The position numbers and the translations under genes are program-made. Below are positions 1-11,923 of a stretch of DNA of 64,000 bases, piece after piece. The notes beneath the pieces were generated by a model, which had not been told where the DNA came from, ran no database searches, and saw nothing but the letters and a program-made list of their open reading frames with translations. Origin of the DNA: Brachionus manjavacas (taxonomy: Eukaryota; Rotifera; Eurotatoria; Ploima; Brachionidae); NCBI GenBank assembly GCA_019054805.1, contig JAHQIY010000024.1, forward strand, positions 620,001 to 684,000. The letters run 5' to 3'. Position 1 is the stretch's first letter. Each line of letters starts with the position of its first letter.

Positions 1-494
1 AAAATCGAAAAAATAATCAGATAAGATTCTGCGAAATTGAAAACTTTCTTAATGTAGATTATTAAATTTAAATTAAAATTTACATTTTTTCATTTTGTTT
101 TTTAAGTCATCAAATGCATCTTCAATTCTGTCGAACAGCTCAAAAGGACGATTATATTTTTTTCAGTAAAATATTCAAATTTTTTTAAAGAGAAAATCGC
201 CGTCGGCTATTAACAATTAAAGACGAATTTAATAATTTGTACAATCATACTGACTATGAAATAAAGAAAAAAAATTCTCAAATTAAGGATCTAGACTTGT
301 TTGTACTAATATTTATGATCTGATTAAATTTAAAATTTAAAATTTTAAGAAGATTCAAGACATTATAAAAACTTTAAATTCAAAAAACTATTCTAAACGA
401 AAACAACAAGAAAATTCAGAGGATCCCATAGTAATAATTTTAACAGTTAAATATATTGTTGTATATAAGTTGTTTTATGACTTTATTTAATTAG
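1..494. other. AT-rich sequence, no recognisable gene
   Basis: Very AT-rich sequence with many stops in all frames. A short + strand coding-like stretch lies at about 188-319 (rich in Lys, Asn and Asp, ending in a TGA). It resembles degraded transposon coding sequence but I cannot assign it to a family. Confidence 0.4.
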
Positions 495-653
495 AGTTGT
501 GTTTTTTGTGGGAAATCTTGTAAAAATCGGCGGGGCTTTGTGATTCATAGTGGCCAAATGCATAAATGTTCAAAATGTCGCTTTTTATTTATGAAATGCA
601 AGTGCAAATTATTTATGATATATTGTTATTATTTTTTTTCAAAAATAGATTAT
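495..653 (+). pseudogene. orphan C2H2 zinc-finger fragment
   Basis: Read from base 495, directly after an in-frame TAG, the frame gives a canonical C-x2-C-x12-H-x4-H finger. It is followed at once by a second Cys pair (H-K-C-S-K-C) and a Cys/Lys-rich tail, then a stop near 653. The local composition is more GC-rich than its surroundings. C2H2 fingers with a Lys-Asn-Arg-Arg-Gly stretch between the pairs occur in N-terminal regions of some retrotransposon proteins and in host transcription factors. No start codon lies upstream and no further domain follows, so this is a fragment of a larger protein or a single exon. Origin unknown. Confidence 0.45.
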
Positions 654-1890
654 TAAAAAATTATAATTGTCATTCAATCGATAAGATGAGTCAAAAAATA
701 ACAAATTAAATTTTTAAATAGTTTTGAAGATTTTGATTTTTTTTAAGTTAAAGAGCTTAGTAACCTTTTAAAAACTCAGAATTTTTGAAATTTTCTTTTC
801 AATTATTACCTTTCGATCTTTAATGCTGAATTTAATTCTTTGATTGAAAGCTTGATTGAAAATTAATCTTTGATAAAAAATCTCAATAAAATTCAGATTT
901 GATAACAGTTTGCTTTTCCTTTTTTCTTAAATAGATATTTATCATCAAGACTTAAAATTTTTAATTTTTTGTTATTGTTTGTTAAATACTTTTAAGTGCA
1001 TTTTTTTTAATATTTTTTTGAAATTAATAATAAAAATATTATTTATAAATTTTTATTTATTTTTATTTGTTTACGTCCATTAAAAAAAAAAAAAATTAAA
1101 TATCTTTTTAAATATTTTATTAGAAAATTTGAATTATTATTCCAGTTTTACAAACAAATTTTAACCCGACCTTAAATAATTTCAATGTCAAGGCCGGACT
1201 TGACTTGAAAACGAAAAAAATTCCAAACTTGATATTGTCACCATTTCAATGTCACTTTTTTTCACAGGACTAACTAAATCACTTACAGACTTCCATTGGC
1301 GGAAACCACTAGAACTAGACTGTTTGTGACTATGGCACTTCTGGAAACGCGAATAAATACAAAATTTTATAATGAGAAACAAATCAGAATTCAACTTTAT
1401 TTGGTTTCTTTATTATAAAAGATATTATTTATAAAAGTCAATATCAAAATCATTTCGAAAATTTACAAATAAATCCAAAGATTTCCCAAATGTTTCAAAA
1501 CAATGGTTTTCTATATTAATTAAAGCAATAAAATGATTTATGTAAAAACCCAATCTTATTGGTTATAATTCAGAATTAGATGTTAGGTATTTTGGGCAAT
1601 ACGGAACCAATATCTCACTATTTATACCATACAAAAAAATTGCTTTATTTAGTAATATAATTATTGCAAGAATATTAAGAGACATTGCCCATTAGAGACA
1701 TTAGAGACATGCTCTTCTTTAGAGGAAGTAAAAATATCACTGAAAGGACTTGTATAAAAATGCTTTTTGATTACCTTTTCGAAAAAAATTTGGTACTCGA
1801 GTATTATTAATAATGACCCAAACTTAAACAAATAAAAAAAATCACATCTTCCAAAAAAACAAAATGAAATTGCGCGATAAAATATTGATA
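654..1890. other. AT-rich sequence, nothing recognised
   Basis: No domain or RNA gene recognised. Homopolymer A and T runs are frequent. The only longer open frame (1188-1394, minus strand) has no family features and no sign of conservation. Confidence 0.5.
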
Positions 1891-1894
1891 TTGC

Positions 1895-2470
1895 GCCTTC
1901 CTCTTATCAAGCCAAACATTAATAACTTCAAATTACTTTATAAGTTCACCAATTTCATTGAAAGCTTTTTACTCATTATTAGAGGGTAAATATTTTATAA
2001 TAATTTTTTTAGAGGGCTTTCCCAAAAACATTCTCATCAATTTGATCAGTAATTTTGGCATCATTTTTAACTAGTAAAATCTAATTTTCCAAAGCAGAAA
2101 TTTCACAGCTCTTGCATAGATTGGTAATTCGTGACTTATATCTTCTATATTAGTGTTTTTTTCTGTAATAGAAAATCAGTATCTTATTTACTCTCTCCTT
2201 TTTAATACTTCTTTAGATTTTTGAAATCGAATCCTTGCTTTTAAGTTAAAAATTGATAACTAGCCACCGACTTTTGTTAAGGTGGATATTTAAATCACAA
2301 TTGCCAAGAAAGTTTTCATTTTCTTCGACATTTTTTGAATAGATATCTTAGAAATAAAATAATGATATAAATAGTTATGAAATTTTTGTTCAGTTTTTGT
2401 CTCATCATTAAAATGAGTAATTGGATCATAATAACTATTTTATATTCCTTTTGAAAAATCAGCAAGATAA
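1895..2470 (+). repeat. dispersed repeat, copy 1 (second copy near 58748-59310)
   Basis: Matches 58748-59310 over most of its length in the same orientation, with small differences. Shared landmarks include CCTCTTATCAAGC, GAGGGCTTTCC, CTCTTGCATAGATTGGTAA and TTTACTCTCTCCTTTTTAA. Part of it also matches, inverted, the block near 55780-55860. The second copy lies directly upstream of a MULE copy; here it is followed by unrelated sequence and then the MULE array. Confidence 0.75.
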
Positions 2471-2807
2471 TCGATTTTAAGTCTAATAGTTGAAATTTAA
2501 GCTTTTGAAGATTTTTATATTCTTAAAAAAATAAATACCTAAAATTTCGTTAACAAAAAATGTAAAAAATGCTTTTAAAATTAAAAATATGTAACAAAAC
2601 ACATCAAAACTTTTTGAGTTATGGAAAAGTAAGAATGCCGAAATGAAGATTTATTTGATTTTTGTTTTTTAATTTGTCACTTTGAAATACGTTTAAACTT
2701 CCAGTTTAATTTGAGCAGCCAGGAAAAATGATTTGTCTTTCTGTTGCATCCAATTTGTTGTCTGATGCCGTGGCCGTTTCATTTGTTTTTAATCTGTGAG
2801 TAAATAG
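2471..2807. other. unique AT-rich spacer before the MULE array
   Basis: No match noticed elsewhere in the window. It ends at about 2808, where sequence shared by every array unit begins abruptly. Confidence 0.4.
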
Positions 2808-3945
2808 TCCATTTTTTTGGCTTGACTTAAATAGAAATAAATAATTTAAGCTTAATTCTCCCAGTTTAGATATTTTTGGCCTGACTTTCTCGGTGTGACT
2901 GATTAAAAAAATTTGCTTGACTTTAGCAGATTTAAGCTTGACCTTACCAGATTTTAGCATGAAATTTCCCTTTACTCAGTCTTACGTCATAAAAATGCCT
3001 TGTGAATGTGAAACTTGTTCTGTGGGTCTAACAAAATCTAACAAATTTTGTTTTTCGACTGAAAGTCTGCTAAATGTGTAGGAAAACCTGCAAAATAAGA
3101 ATTGTTTATCTATAATTAAAAAATATCTGACAAAACAAGTCAAATTCGAACACATTCTCTGAGACTAATAGGGACAAAGCAAGATTTTTGTAAAATAATT
3201 ACTCAAGTACTAAAAAGACAATTCCAAATAAGCTTAAAGACTTTCTCGAGGAACAGAATATTGATTATAAATCAAGTTCTAACACTTTGTAACGGAATAA
3301 GTGGGTTATATCAAAATAACTTCCAACACATTTATAATGGGCTTAAACAACAAAAACCAATAAAATTCAAAACATTACCGTGAAACTGATAATAAATTAC
3401 AAATCGAATTCGAACACATTGTCAAAGACTTTAGATGAACAAATCCAAATATTTTGGAAAACATACCTTCTAGTACTCAAATGAGAGAAACAAATATGAT
3501 TTAAGGAATTTTTGAAAAACTGTAAATAGATATCAGATCAACTACAAACAAATCGTCAAGTAGTTTAAATGAACGAGTTCAGAAAACTTCGAAAATATTA
3601 CTTAAGAACTTAAAAATCTAAAAATAATAAGTTTAAAGACATTTCCGAAGAAAAGTAAATTTACTAGAAATCAACTTGGTATATGAGTAAAATTGACCAA
3701 TCCAAATTACTTCGAAAACATTACTAAATTACATAGTTGACATACCAAATAAGATATAAATCATTGCGGAAGAACGGAAGATTCACAATTATTCAACTTC
3801 AAGAACATTTTATGTGACAAACTAGGACTTTAAACACACACAGCTTAAGGGAATAAAAGACAGAACCAAATAAAAATAAAAAAATTACCGAGGAATTTAT
3901 AATACCCAAAAAATCAATTTCGAAAACATTGTCAGAGAATCAGTG
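2808..3945 (+). mobile_element. truncated MULE/Foldback-like element 0: 3' linker and right arm only
   Basis: Begins mid-unit at the linker that follows the transposase in the other copies (landmark TTTTTGGCTTGACTT). It continues into minus-oriented ~130-bp arm monomers from about 3129. The transposase core and left arm of this first unit are absent, so it forms the left edge of the tandem array. Confidence 0.7.
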
Positions 3946-6900
3946 GGACACATAAACTTATTTGTTTGTGTCATTAAAGTCCTTTTGAAATGTTATCGCA
4001 GTTTTCTGGACATGTTCATTTAAAATCCCTGACAATTTGTTTGAAGCTGATCTGCAGTCTATTTTCAGTTGTTCCACAATGTCTTAAATCTTTTTTGTTT
4101 TTGTCTTTTAAGTACTTAAGGAATGTTGTCGAATTATTTTGATGTGTGCCTCTAATTCTCTGACAATGTGTTCGAAAATGATTTACAGTAAATTTTCTGT
4201 TACCCGGCAAAGTCTTTAAACTTATTTAGATTTGTCTTTTAAATACTTAAACAATGTGTTGAAGTCTTCACCATGTGTCCATCTTCATGAGGACATGATC
4301 AGTAGGTTTATTTTGTATTTTCAGTTCCATTGCAATGTCTTAAAACTTATTTTCCACTGTCTTTTTTACTCTCAAGCAATGTTTTAGAAGTCTTTATGAT
4401 GTCTCAATCTTATTCACTGAAATTGTTTTTGTAGTTTTTTTGTTGTAAATTTTCATTTCCTCCGCAAAAATTTATAACCAATTTGTTCTTTTAATTTAAA
4501 AACAAAAGCAATGTTCACGTTTGAAAATGATTAATTGTGAATTTTATTATCACTTGCAATGTCATTTTGTTTTTTTCCCTTGAGAACTTAATGTTTTCGA
4601 ATTAATCTAGACTTACCTTTTTCTCTGACCAATTTTTTGAAGTTGATTAGTAGTGAATTTTCAACTTTTCAGCAAATTTTAAAACTTATTTGTTTTTGTC
4701 TACTTAGTACATAAGTAATGTTAAATAAGAAATTTAAACGTGTCCCTCTTAGTCTCTGAAAATGCGTTCGAAGTTCATATGTTAAGTATTTTCAGTTCTT
4801 TAGCAATGTCTTTAAACTTTTTTGTTTGTGTCATTAAAGTCCTTTTGAAATGTTATCGAAATCTTCTGGACATGATCATTTAAAATCACTGACAATTTGT
4901 TTGAAGATGATCTGCAGTCTATTTTCAGTTGTACCACAATGTCTTAAATCTATTTTGTTTTTGTCTTTTAAGTACTTAAGGAATGTTGTCGAATTATTTT
5001 GATGTGTGCCTCTAATTCCCTGACAATGTGTTCGAAAATGATTTACAGTAAATTTTCTGTTACCCGGCAAAGTCTTTAAACTTATTTAGATTTGTCTTTT
5101 AAATACTTGAGCAATGTTTTGAAGTCTTAACCATGTGTCCATCTTATAATCTGACAATGTTTTTGAGGTTGATTTGTATTAAATTTTTCTTCTTAAAACT
5201 TACTTGAGTTTGTTTTCTAAGAACTTTTGTGATGTTTATTAAGTAATCTTAAATTGTCCCTTTTAGTGAATAAAAATGTTTTTGAAGTTTTTTTGTGTTA
5301 AAAATTCAGTAACTCCGCTAAGTTTTAAACTAATTTGTTCGTGTCGTTTTAAAAACAAAAGTAATGTTTCGAAGTTATCTGGACATGTCCCTCTAAGTCC
5401 AAGACAATGGGATCAAAATTGGTATATTTTGTATTTTCAGTTCCATTGCAATGTCTTAAAACTGTCTTTTTTACTCTCAAGCAATATATATTAGAAGTCT
5501 TTATGATGTCTCAATCTTATTCACTGAAATTGTTTTTGAAGTTTATTTGTTGTGAACTTTCATTTACTCCGCAATAATTTATAACTAATTTGTTCTTTTA
5601 ATTTAAAATCAAAAGCAATGTTCACGTTTAAAATGATTAATTGTGAATTTTATTTTCATTGGCAATATCTTTTTGATTTTGTCACTTGAGAACTTATTCC
5701 CAAAAAAAGTGTTTGAAGTTGATTGATTATGAATATTTTGTACTTGAAAATGTTAAAACTTATATGATTCTGTCTTTTAAGTACTTTTGAAGAGTTACCA
5801 ACAACCCGTATGATCTACGTAAGCGTGAAAATTGTTCAATATGTAATGTATCAACAATTTTTCGAACTAAACGAAAGTTTCTAAACAGTGCTCTCTAAAA
5901 TGTGATGTCCAATATCGTATTTATATTGTTAAAATTCCAAAAAAAACAATATTTATTCGTGTGGTTCTGATTTAATTCTCGATTTAAATGATTCAAATGA
6001 TGATGAGATTTTAGCTTAAGGGCATTAGTTTTGATTGTAAAGAAAGGATTGAAAAATTCATATACGCGAAAAATATTTTCAAACCAAAAAATAATACATA
6101 TAGATTTGATCGTAAATAAAGAAGAATACATGCTCAATTCTATTCCAAGTTTGTTGAAAATTCAAAATTTTGTCAAGTATAGAAGGATCAAACTTGGTGA
6201 TGTTAAAAGTATGGTTGGAATTGGTGAATGCATTAGAATTTGAATGTTGATTCAATGGATGATTTAATTATCTTTGGTGTTCCTTTTAAAAAAGGTTCAT
6301 ATGTTCTTGGTTGCGATTCGGATGATTATCATTTCCATATGGGGTTCACATCTGAGAAATTGAATAGGAGGCTAAAAGAAGTCGAAGTTTTTCATGTTGA
6401 TGCCACATACAATTTAATCAAATACTCATATCCGCTAATTGTTTTTGGCTTTACCGATATTGAAAATTTCAACCTGCTTGTAATATGATAGCATCACATG
6501 AATGAGAGGAAGACTATCTCCATTTTTTCAAATCTTAAAATGAAAAGCGTTAATGATAGTCATTTGTTTCAATCCGAGTTTAATTGTTTATGATGGAACG
6601 TATGTTATAAGAAATTCAAAAAAAGCTTTGTATCCTAATTGCTTGTCAATAATTTGTTTTTCCATAAAATTCAAAATGTTAAAAAACTAACAACGAAATT
6701 CCAAGAAGAGAGTCGTAAAGAGATTTAAAAAGATGATTACAAAATGAGAAATAAAGATAGCTCACTAGTTTTCAGTTTAAGGTTCAGCGATTTTGTAGGG
6801 TATTAGGGTTTTCAAAACAGTTGATACGTAATGAATTTAAAAATTGGCAATTGTTCTTGACCAGACCTGGCATGGGAATGGGCAACCCACCGATAAAAAG

Positions 6901-8390
6901 TTATAATATAGTTATTAAATATTATTTTACAGATATAGTTAAATTTAATATGTTGCCGGTGATTGAAATCTTTGTGAATGTGGTAAAATTTAAATCTAAA
7001 ACTGCAAATAACCAAAAGAAATTCCAAAACTTTAAACAAAAAGAAGTAAGTTATTCCAAAGTTGTTTTGAAAAGCAAAAAGTTGGAGAAGATGAGCAATA
7101 CAAATGGACTAGCAGTTTTTCAATGTCGTCACAAAAACAAGAACATTGATTTTCATTCAACATTCTTTTAAATAATTAATAACATCCGTTAAAATATGTA
7201 ATATTTACAAAAAAAATTTTTTAAAAAAGCTATACTTTAATCTCATTTGCTTGCTTTCCATTTTTTGGCTTGACTTTAATAGAAATAAATAATTTAAGCT
7301 TAATTCTCCCAGTTTAGATATTTTTGGCCTGACTTTCTCGGTGTGACTGATAAAAAAAATTTGCTTGACTTTAGCAGATTTAAGCTTGACCTTACCAGAT
7401 TTTAGCATGAAATTTCCCTTTACTCAGTCTTACGTCATAAAAATGCCTTGTGAATGTGAAACTTGTTCTGTGGGTCTAACAAAATCTAACAAATTTTGTT
7501 ATTCGACTGAAAGTCTGCTAAATGTGTAGGAAAACCTGCAAAATAAGAATTGTTTATCTATAATTAAAAAATATCTGACAAAACAAGTCAAATTCGAACA
7601 CATTCTCTGAGACTAATAGGGACAAAGCAAGATTTTTGTAAAATAATTACTCAAGTACTAAAAAGACATTCCAAATAAGCTTAAAGACTTTCTCGAGGAA
7701 CAGAATATTGATTATAAATCAAGTTCTAACACTTTGTCACGAAATAAGTGGGTTATATCAAAATAACTTCCAACACATTTATAATGGGCTTAAACAACAA
7801 AAACCAATAAAATTCAAAACATTACCGTGAAACTGATAATAAAATACAAATCGAATTCGAACACATTGTCAAAGACTTTAGATGAACACATCCAAATATT
7901 TTGGAAAACATACCTTCTAGTACTCAAATGAGAGAAACAAATATGATTTAAGGAATTTTTGAAAAACTGTAAATAGATATCAGATCAACTACAAACAAAT
8001 CGTCAAGTAGTTTAAATGAACGAATTCAGAAAACTTCGAAAATATTACTTAAGAACTTAAAATCTAAAAATAATAAGTTTTAAGACATTTCCGAAGAAAA
8101 CTAAATTAACTAGAAATCAACTTGGTATATGAGTAAAATTGACCAATCCAAATTACTTCGAAAACATTACTAAATTACATAGTTGACATACCAAATAAGA
8201 TATAAATCATTGCGGAAGAACGGAAGATTCACAATTATTCAACTTCAAGAACATTTTATGTGACAAACTAGGACTTTAAACACACACAGCTTAAGGGAAT
8301 AAAAGACAGAACCAAATAAAAATAATAAAATTACCGAGGAATTTATAATACCCAAAAAATCAATTTCGAAAACATTGTCAGAGAATCAGT
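3946..8390 (+). mobile_element. MULE/Foldback-like element 1
   Basis: Bounded here by the points where minus-oriented monomers meet plus-oriented monomers, an arbitrary but biologically suggestive phase. Left arm of + monomers 3946-5790, transposase core 5791-7171, linker to about 7575, right arm of - monomers to 8390. The left arm contains an internal duplication: about 3958-4260 is repeated at about 4816-5120 (offset 860), making this the longest element. Confidence 0.75.
5791..7171 (+). pseudogene. MULE transposase core, unit 1
   Basis: Decayed MULE transposase read in several frames. The segment from 6031 leads to 6240-6488, which contains the first catalytic Asp in the motif F-H-V-D-A-T-Y-N followed by the usual Y-P-L-I-V-F-G block. 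A second Asp lies in V-Y-D-G-T-Y-V-I near 6585-6610, followed by I-C-F-S where MULEs have C-x2-H; the His is lost. The last segment, 6821-7171, carries the N-S-P-I-K-S-Y-N block, which aligns with the MULE T-N-N-x-x-E-x-x-N region but has Lys where Glu is usual. Breaks: a frameshift near 6240, a stop at 6486, degenerate frames 6490-6820, and loss of the C-terminal SWIM region after about 7165. The open frames start at TTG or ATA, not at real start codons. Confidence 0.75.
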
Positions 8391-11300
8391 GGGACACATA
8401 AACTTATTTGTTTGTGTCATTAAAGTCCTTTTGAAATGTTATCGCAGTTTTCTGGACATGTTCATTTAAAATCCCTGACAATTTGTTTGAAGCTGATCTG
8501 CAGTCTATTTTCAGTTGTTCCACAATGTCTTAAAACTTTTTTGTTTTTGTCTTTTAAGTACTTAAGGAATGTTGTCGAATTATTTTGATGTGTGCCTCTA
8601 ATTCTCTGACAATGTGTTCGAAAATGATTTAAGCAATGTGTTGAAGCTTTGACCATGTGTCCATCTTATAATCTGTCAATGTTTTTGATGTTGATTTGTA
8701 GTAAATTTTTCTTTTTAAAACTTACTTGAGTTTGTTTTCAAAGAACTTTAGTGATGTTGATAAAGTAATCGGAACTTGTCCCTCTTAGTCACTAAAAATG
8801 TTTTTTCAGTTTTTTTGTAGTGAAAATTCAGTAACTCCGCAATGTTTTAAACTAATTTGTTCGTGTTGTTTTAAAAACAAAAGCAATGTTTCGAAGTTAT
8901 CTGGAAATGTCACTCTAAGTCCCTGACAATGGGATCGAAGTTGGTTTATTTTGTGTTTTCAGTTCCATTGCAATGTCTTAAAACTTATTTGCCGAAGGCT
9001 TTTTTACTCTCAAGCAATGTTTAAGGAGTCTTTATGATGTCTTAATCTTATTCACTGAAATTGTTTTTGAAGTTTATCTGTTGTGAACTTTCATTTACTC
9101 CGCAATAATTTATAACTAATTTGTTCTTTTAATTTAAAAACAAAAGCAATGTTCACGTTTAAAATGATTAATTGTGAATTTTATTTTCACTGGCAATATC
9201 TTTTTGATTTTGTCACTTGAGAACTTATTCCCAAAAAAAGTGTTTGAAGTTGATTGATTATGAATATTTTGTTCTCGAAAATGTTAAAACTTATATGATT
9301 CTGTCTTTTAATTACTTTTGAAGAGTTACCAACAACCCGTATGATCTACGTAAGCGTGAAAATTGTTCAATATGTAATGTATCAACTATTTTTCGAACTA
9401 AACGAAAGTTTCTAAACAGTACTCTCTAAAATGTGATGTACAATATCGTATTTATATTGTTATAATTCCAAAAAAACAATATTTATTCGTGTGGTTCTGA
9501 TTTAATTCTCGATTTAAATGATTCAAATGATGATGAGATTTTAGCTTAAGGTCATTAGTTTTGATTGTAAAGAAAGGATTGAAAAATTCATATACGAGAA
9601 AAATATTTTCAAACCAAAAAATAATACATATAGATTTGATCGTAAATATAGAAGAATACATGTTCAATTCTATTCATAGTTTGTTGAAAATTCAAAATTT
9701 TGTCAAGTATAGAAGGATCAAACTTGGTGATGTTAAAAGTATGGTTGGAATTGGTGAATGCATTAGAATTTGAATGTTGATTCAATGGATGATTTAATTA
9801 TCTTTGGTGTTCCTTTTAAAAAAGGTTCATATGTTCTTGGTAGCGTTTCGGATGATTATCATTTCCATATGGGGTTCACATCTGAGAAATTGAATAGGAG
9901 GCTAAAAAAGTCGAAGTTTTTCATGTTGATGCCACATACAATTTAATCAAATACTCATATCCGCTAATTGTTTTTGGCTTTACCGATATTGAAAATTTCA
10001 ACCAGCTTGTAATATGATAGCATCACATGAATGAGAGGAAGACTATCTCCATTTTTTCAGATCTTAAAATGAAAAGCGTTGATGTTAGTCATTTGTTTCA
10101 ATCCGAGTTTAATTGTTTATGATGGAACGTATGTTATAAGAAATTCAATAAAAGCTTTGTATCCTAATTGCTTGTCAATAATTTGTTTTTCCATATAATT
10201 CAAAATGTTAAAAAACTAACAACGAAATTCCAAGAAGAGAGTCGCAAAGAGATTTAAAAAGATGATTACAAAATGAGAAATAAAGATAGCTCACTAGTTT
10301 TCAGTTTAAGGTTCAGCGATTTTGTAGGGTATTAGGGTTTTCAAAACAGTTGATACGTAATGAATTTAAAAATTGGCAATTGTTCTTGACCAGACCTGGC
10401 ATGGGAAAGGGCAATTCACCGATAAAAAATTATAATATAGTTATTAAATATTATTTTACAGATATAGTTAAATTTAATATGTTGCCGGTGATTGAAATCT
10501 TTGTGAATGTGGTAAAATTTAAATCTAAAACTGCAAATAACCAAAAGAAATTCCAAAACTTTAAACAAAAAGAAGTAAGTTATTCCAAAGTTGTTTTGAA
10601 AAGCAAAAAGTTGGAGAAGATGAGCAATACAAATGGACTAGCAGTTTTTCAATGTCGTCACAAAAACAAGAACATTGATTTTCATTCAACATTCTTTTAA
10701 ATAATTAATAACATCCGTTAAAATATGTAATATTTACAAAAAAAATTTTTTTTAAAAAAGCTATACTTTAATCTCATTTGCTTGCTTTCCATTTTTTTGG
10801 CTTGACTTTAATAGAAATAAATAATTTAAGCTTAATTCTCCCAGTTTAGATATTTTTGGCCTGACTTTCTCGGTGTGACTGATAAAAAAAATTTGCTTGA
10901 CTTTAGCAGATTTAAGCTTGACCTTACCAGATTTTAGCATGAAATTTTCCTTTACTCAGTCTTACGTCATAAAAATGCCTTGTGAATGTGAAACTTGTTC
11001 TGTGGGTCTAACAAAATCTAACAAATTTTGTTATTCGACTGAAAGTCTGCTAAATGTGTAGGAAAACCTGCAAAATAAGAATTGTTTATCTATAATTAAA
11101 AAAATCTGACAAAACAAGTCAAATTCGAACACATTCTCTGAGACTAATAGGGACAAAGCAAGATTTTTGTAAAATAATTACTCAAGTACTAAAAAGACAA
11201 TTCCAAATAAGCTTAAAGACTTTCTCGAGGAACAGAATATTGATTATAAATCAAGTTCTAACACTTTGTCACGGAATAAATGGGTTATATCAAAATAACT

Positions 11301-11923
11301 TCCAACACATTTATAATGGGCTTAAACAACAAAAACCAATAAAATTCAAAACATTACCGTGAAACTGATAATAAAATACAAATCGAATTCGAACACATTG
11401 TCAAAGACTTTAGATGAACAAATCCAAATATTTTGGAAAACATACCTTCTAGTACTCAAATGAGAGAAACAAATATGATTTAAGGAATTTTTGAAAAACT
11501 GTAAATAGATATCAGATCAACTACAAACAAATCGTCAAGTAGTTTAAATGAACGAGTTCAGAAAACTTAGAAAATATTACTTAAGAACTTAAAAATCTAA
11601 AAATAATAAGTTTTAAGACATTTCCGAAGAAAAGTAAATTTACTAGAAATCAACTTGGTATAAGAGTAAAATTGACCAATCCAAATTACTTCGAAAACAT
11701 TACTAAATTACATAGTTGACATACCAAATAAGATATAAATAATTGCGGAAGAACGGAAGATTCACAATTATTCAACTTCAAGAACATTGTCAATGACAAA
11801 CTAGGACTTTAAACACACACAGCTTAAGGGAATAAAAAACAGAACCAAATAAATATAAAAAAATTACCGAGGAATTTATAATACCCAAAAAATCAATTTC
11901 GAAAACATTGTTAGAGAATCAGT
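8391..11923 (+). mobile_element. MULE/Foldback-like element 2
   Basis: Left + arm 8391-9321, core 9322-10700, linker, right - arm to 11923. Its core shares diagnostic variants (Gly-Lys-Gly-Asn near 10405 and Lys-Asn-Tyr-Asn) with element 4, and its right-arm end shares a TTCATTAAAAATCCC variant with element 4, marking them as copies of one dimer half. Confidence 0.75.
9322..10700 (+). pseudogene. MULE transposase core, unit 2
   Basis: Same domain order as unit 1. Specific lesion: one base is missing in the GCTAAAAAAGTCG stretch near 9901-9912, where other units read GCTAAAAGAAGTCG. This shifts the frame just before the F-H-V-D catalytic motif and explains why no open frame spans that motif here. 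The 3' frame 10350-10700 remains open, with a Met-Gly-Lys-Gly variant. Confidence 0.75.

Noticed and set aside
2996-3082. Small Cys-rich peptide frame (C-E-C-E-T-C) in the element linker
   Set aside because: Broken by a stop in units 3 and 5 and altered in units 6-8 and the solo copies, so it is not conserved as protein.
6805-6815. Telomere-like TTAGGG in each MULE unit (GGTATTAGGGTTTTC)
   Set aside because: Single occurrence per unit, inside degenerate transposase sequence, not tandem.
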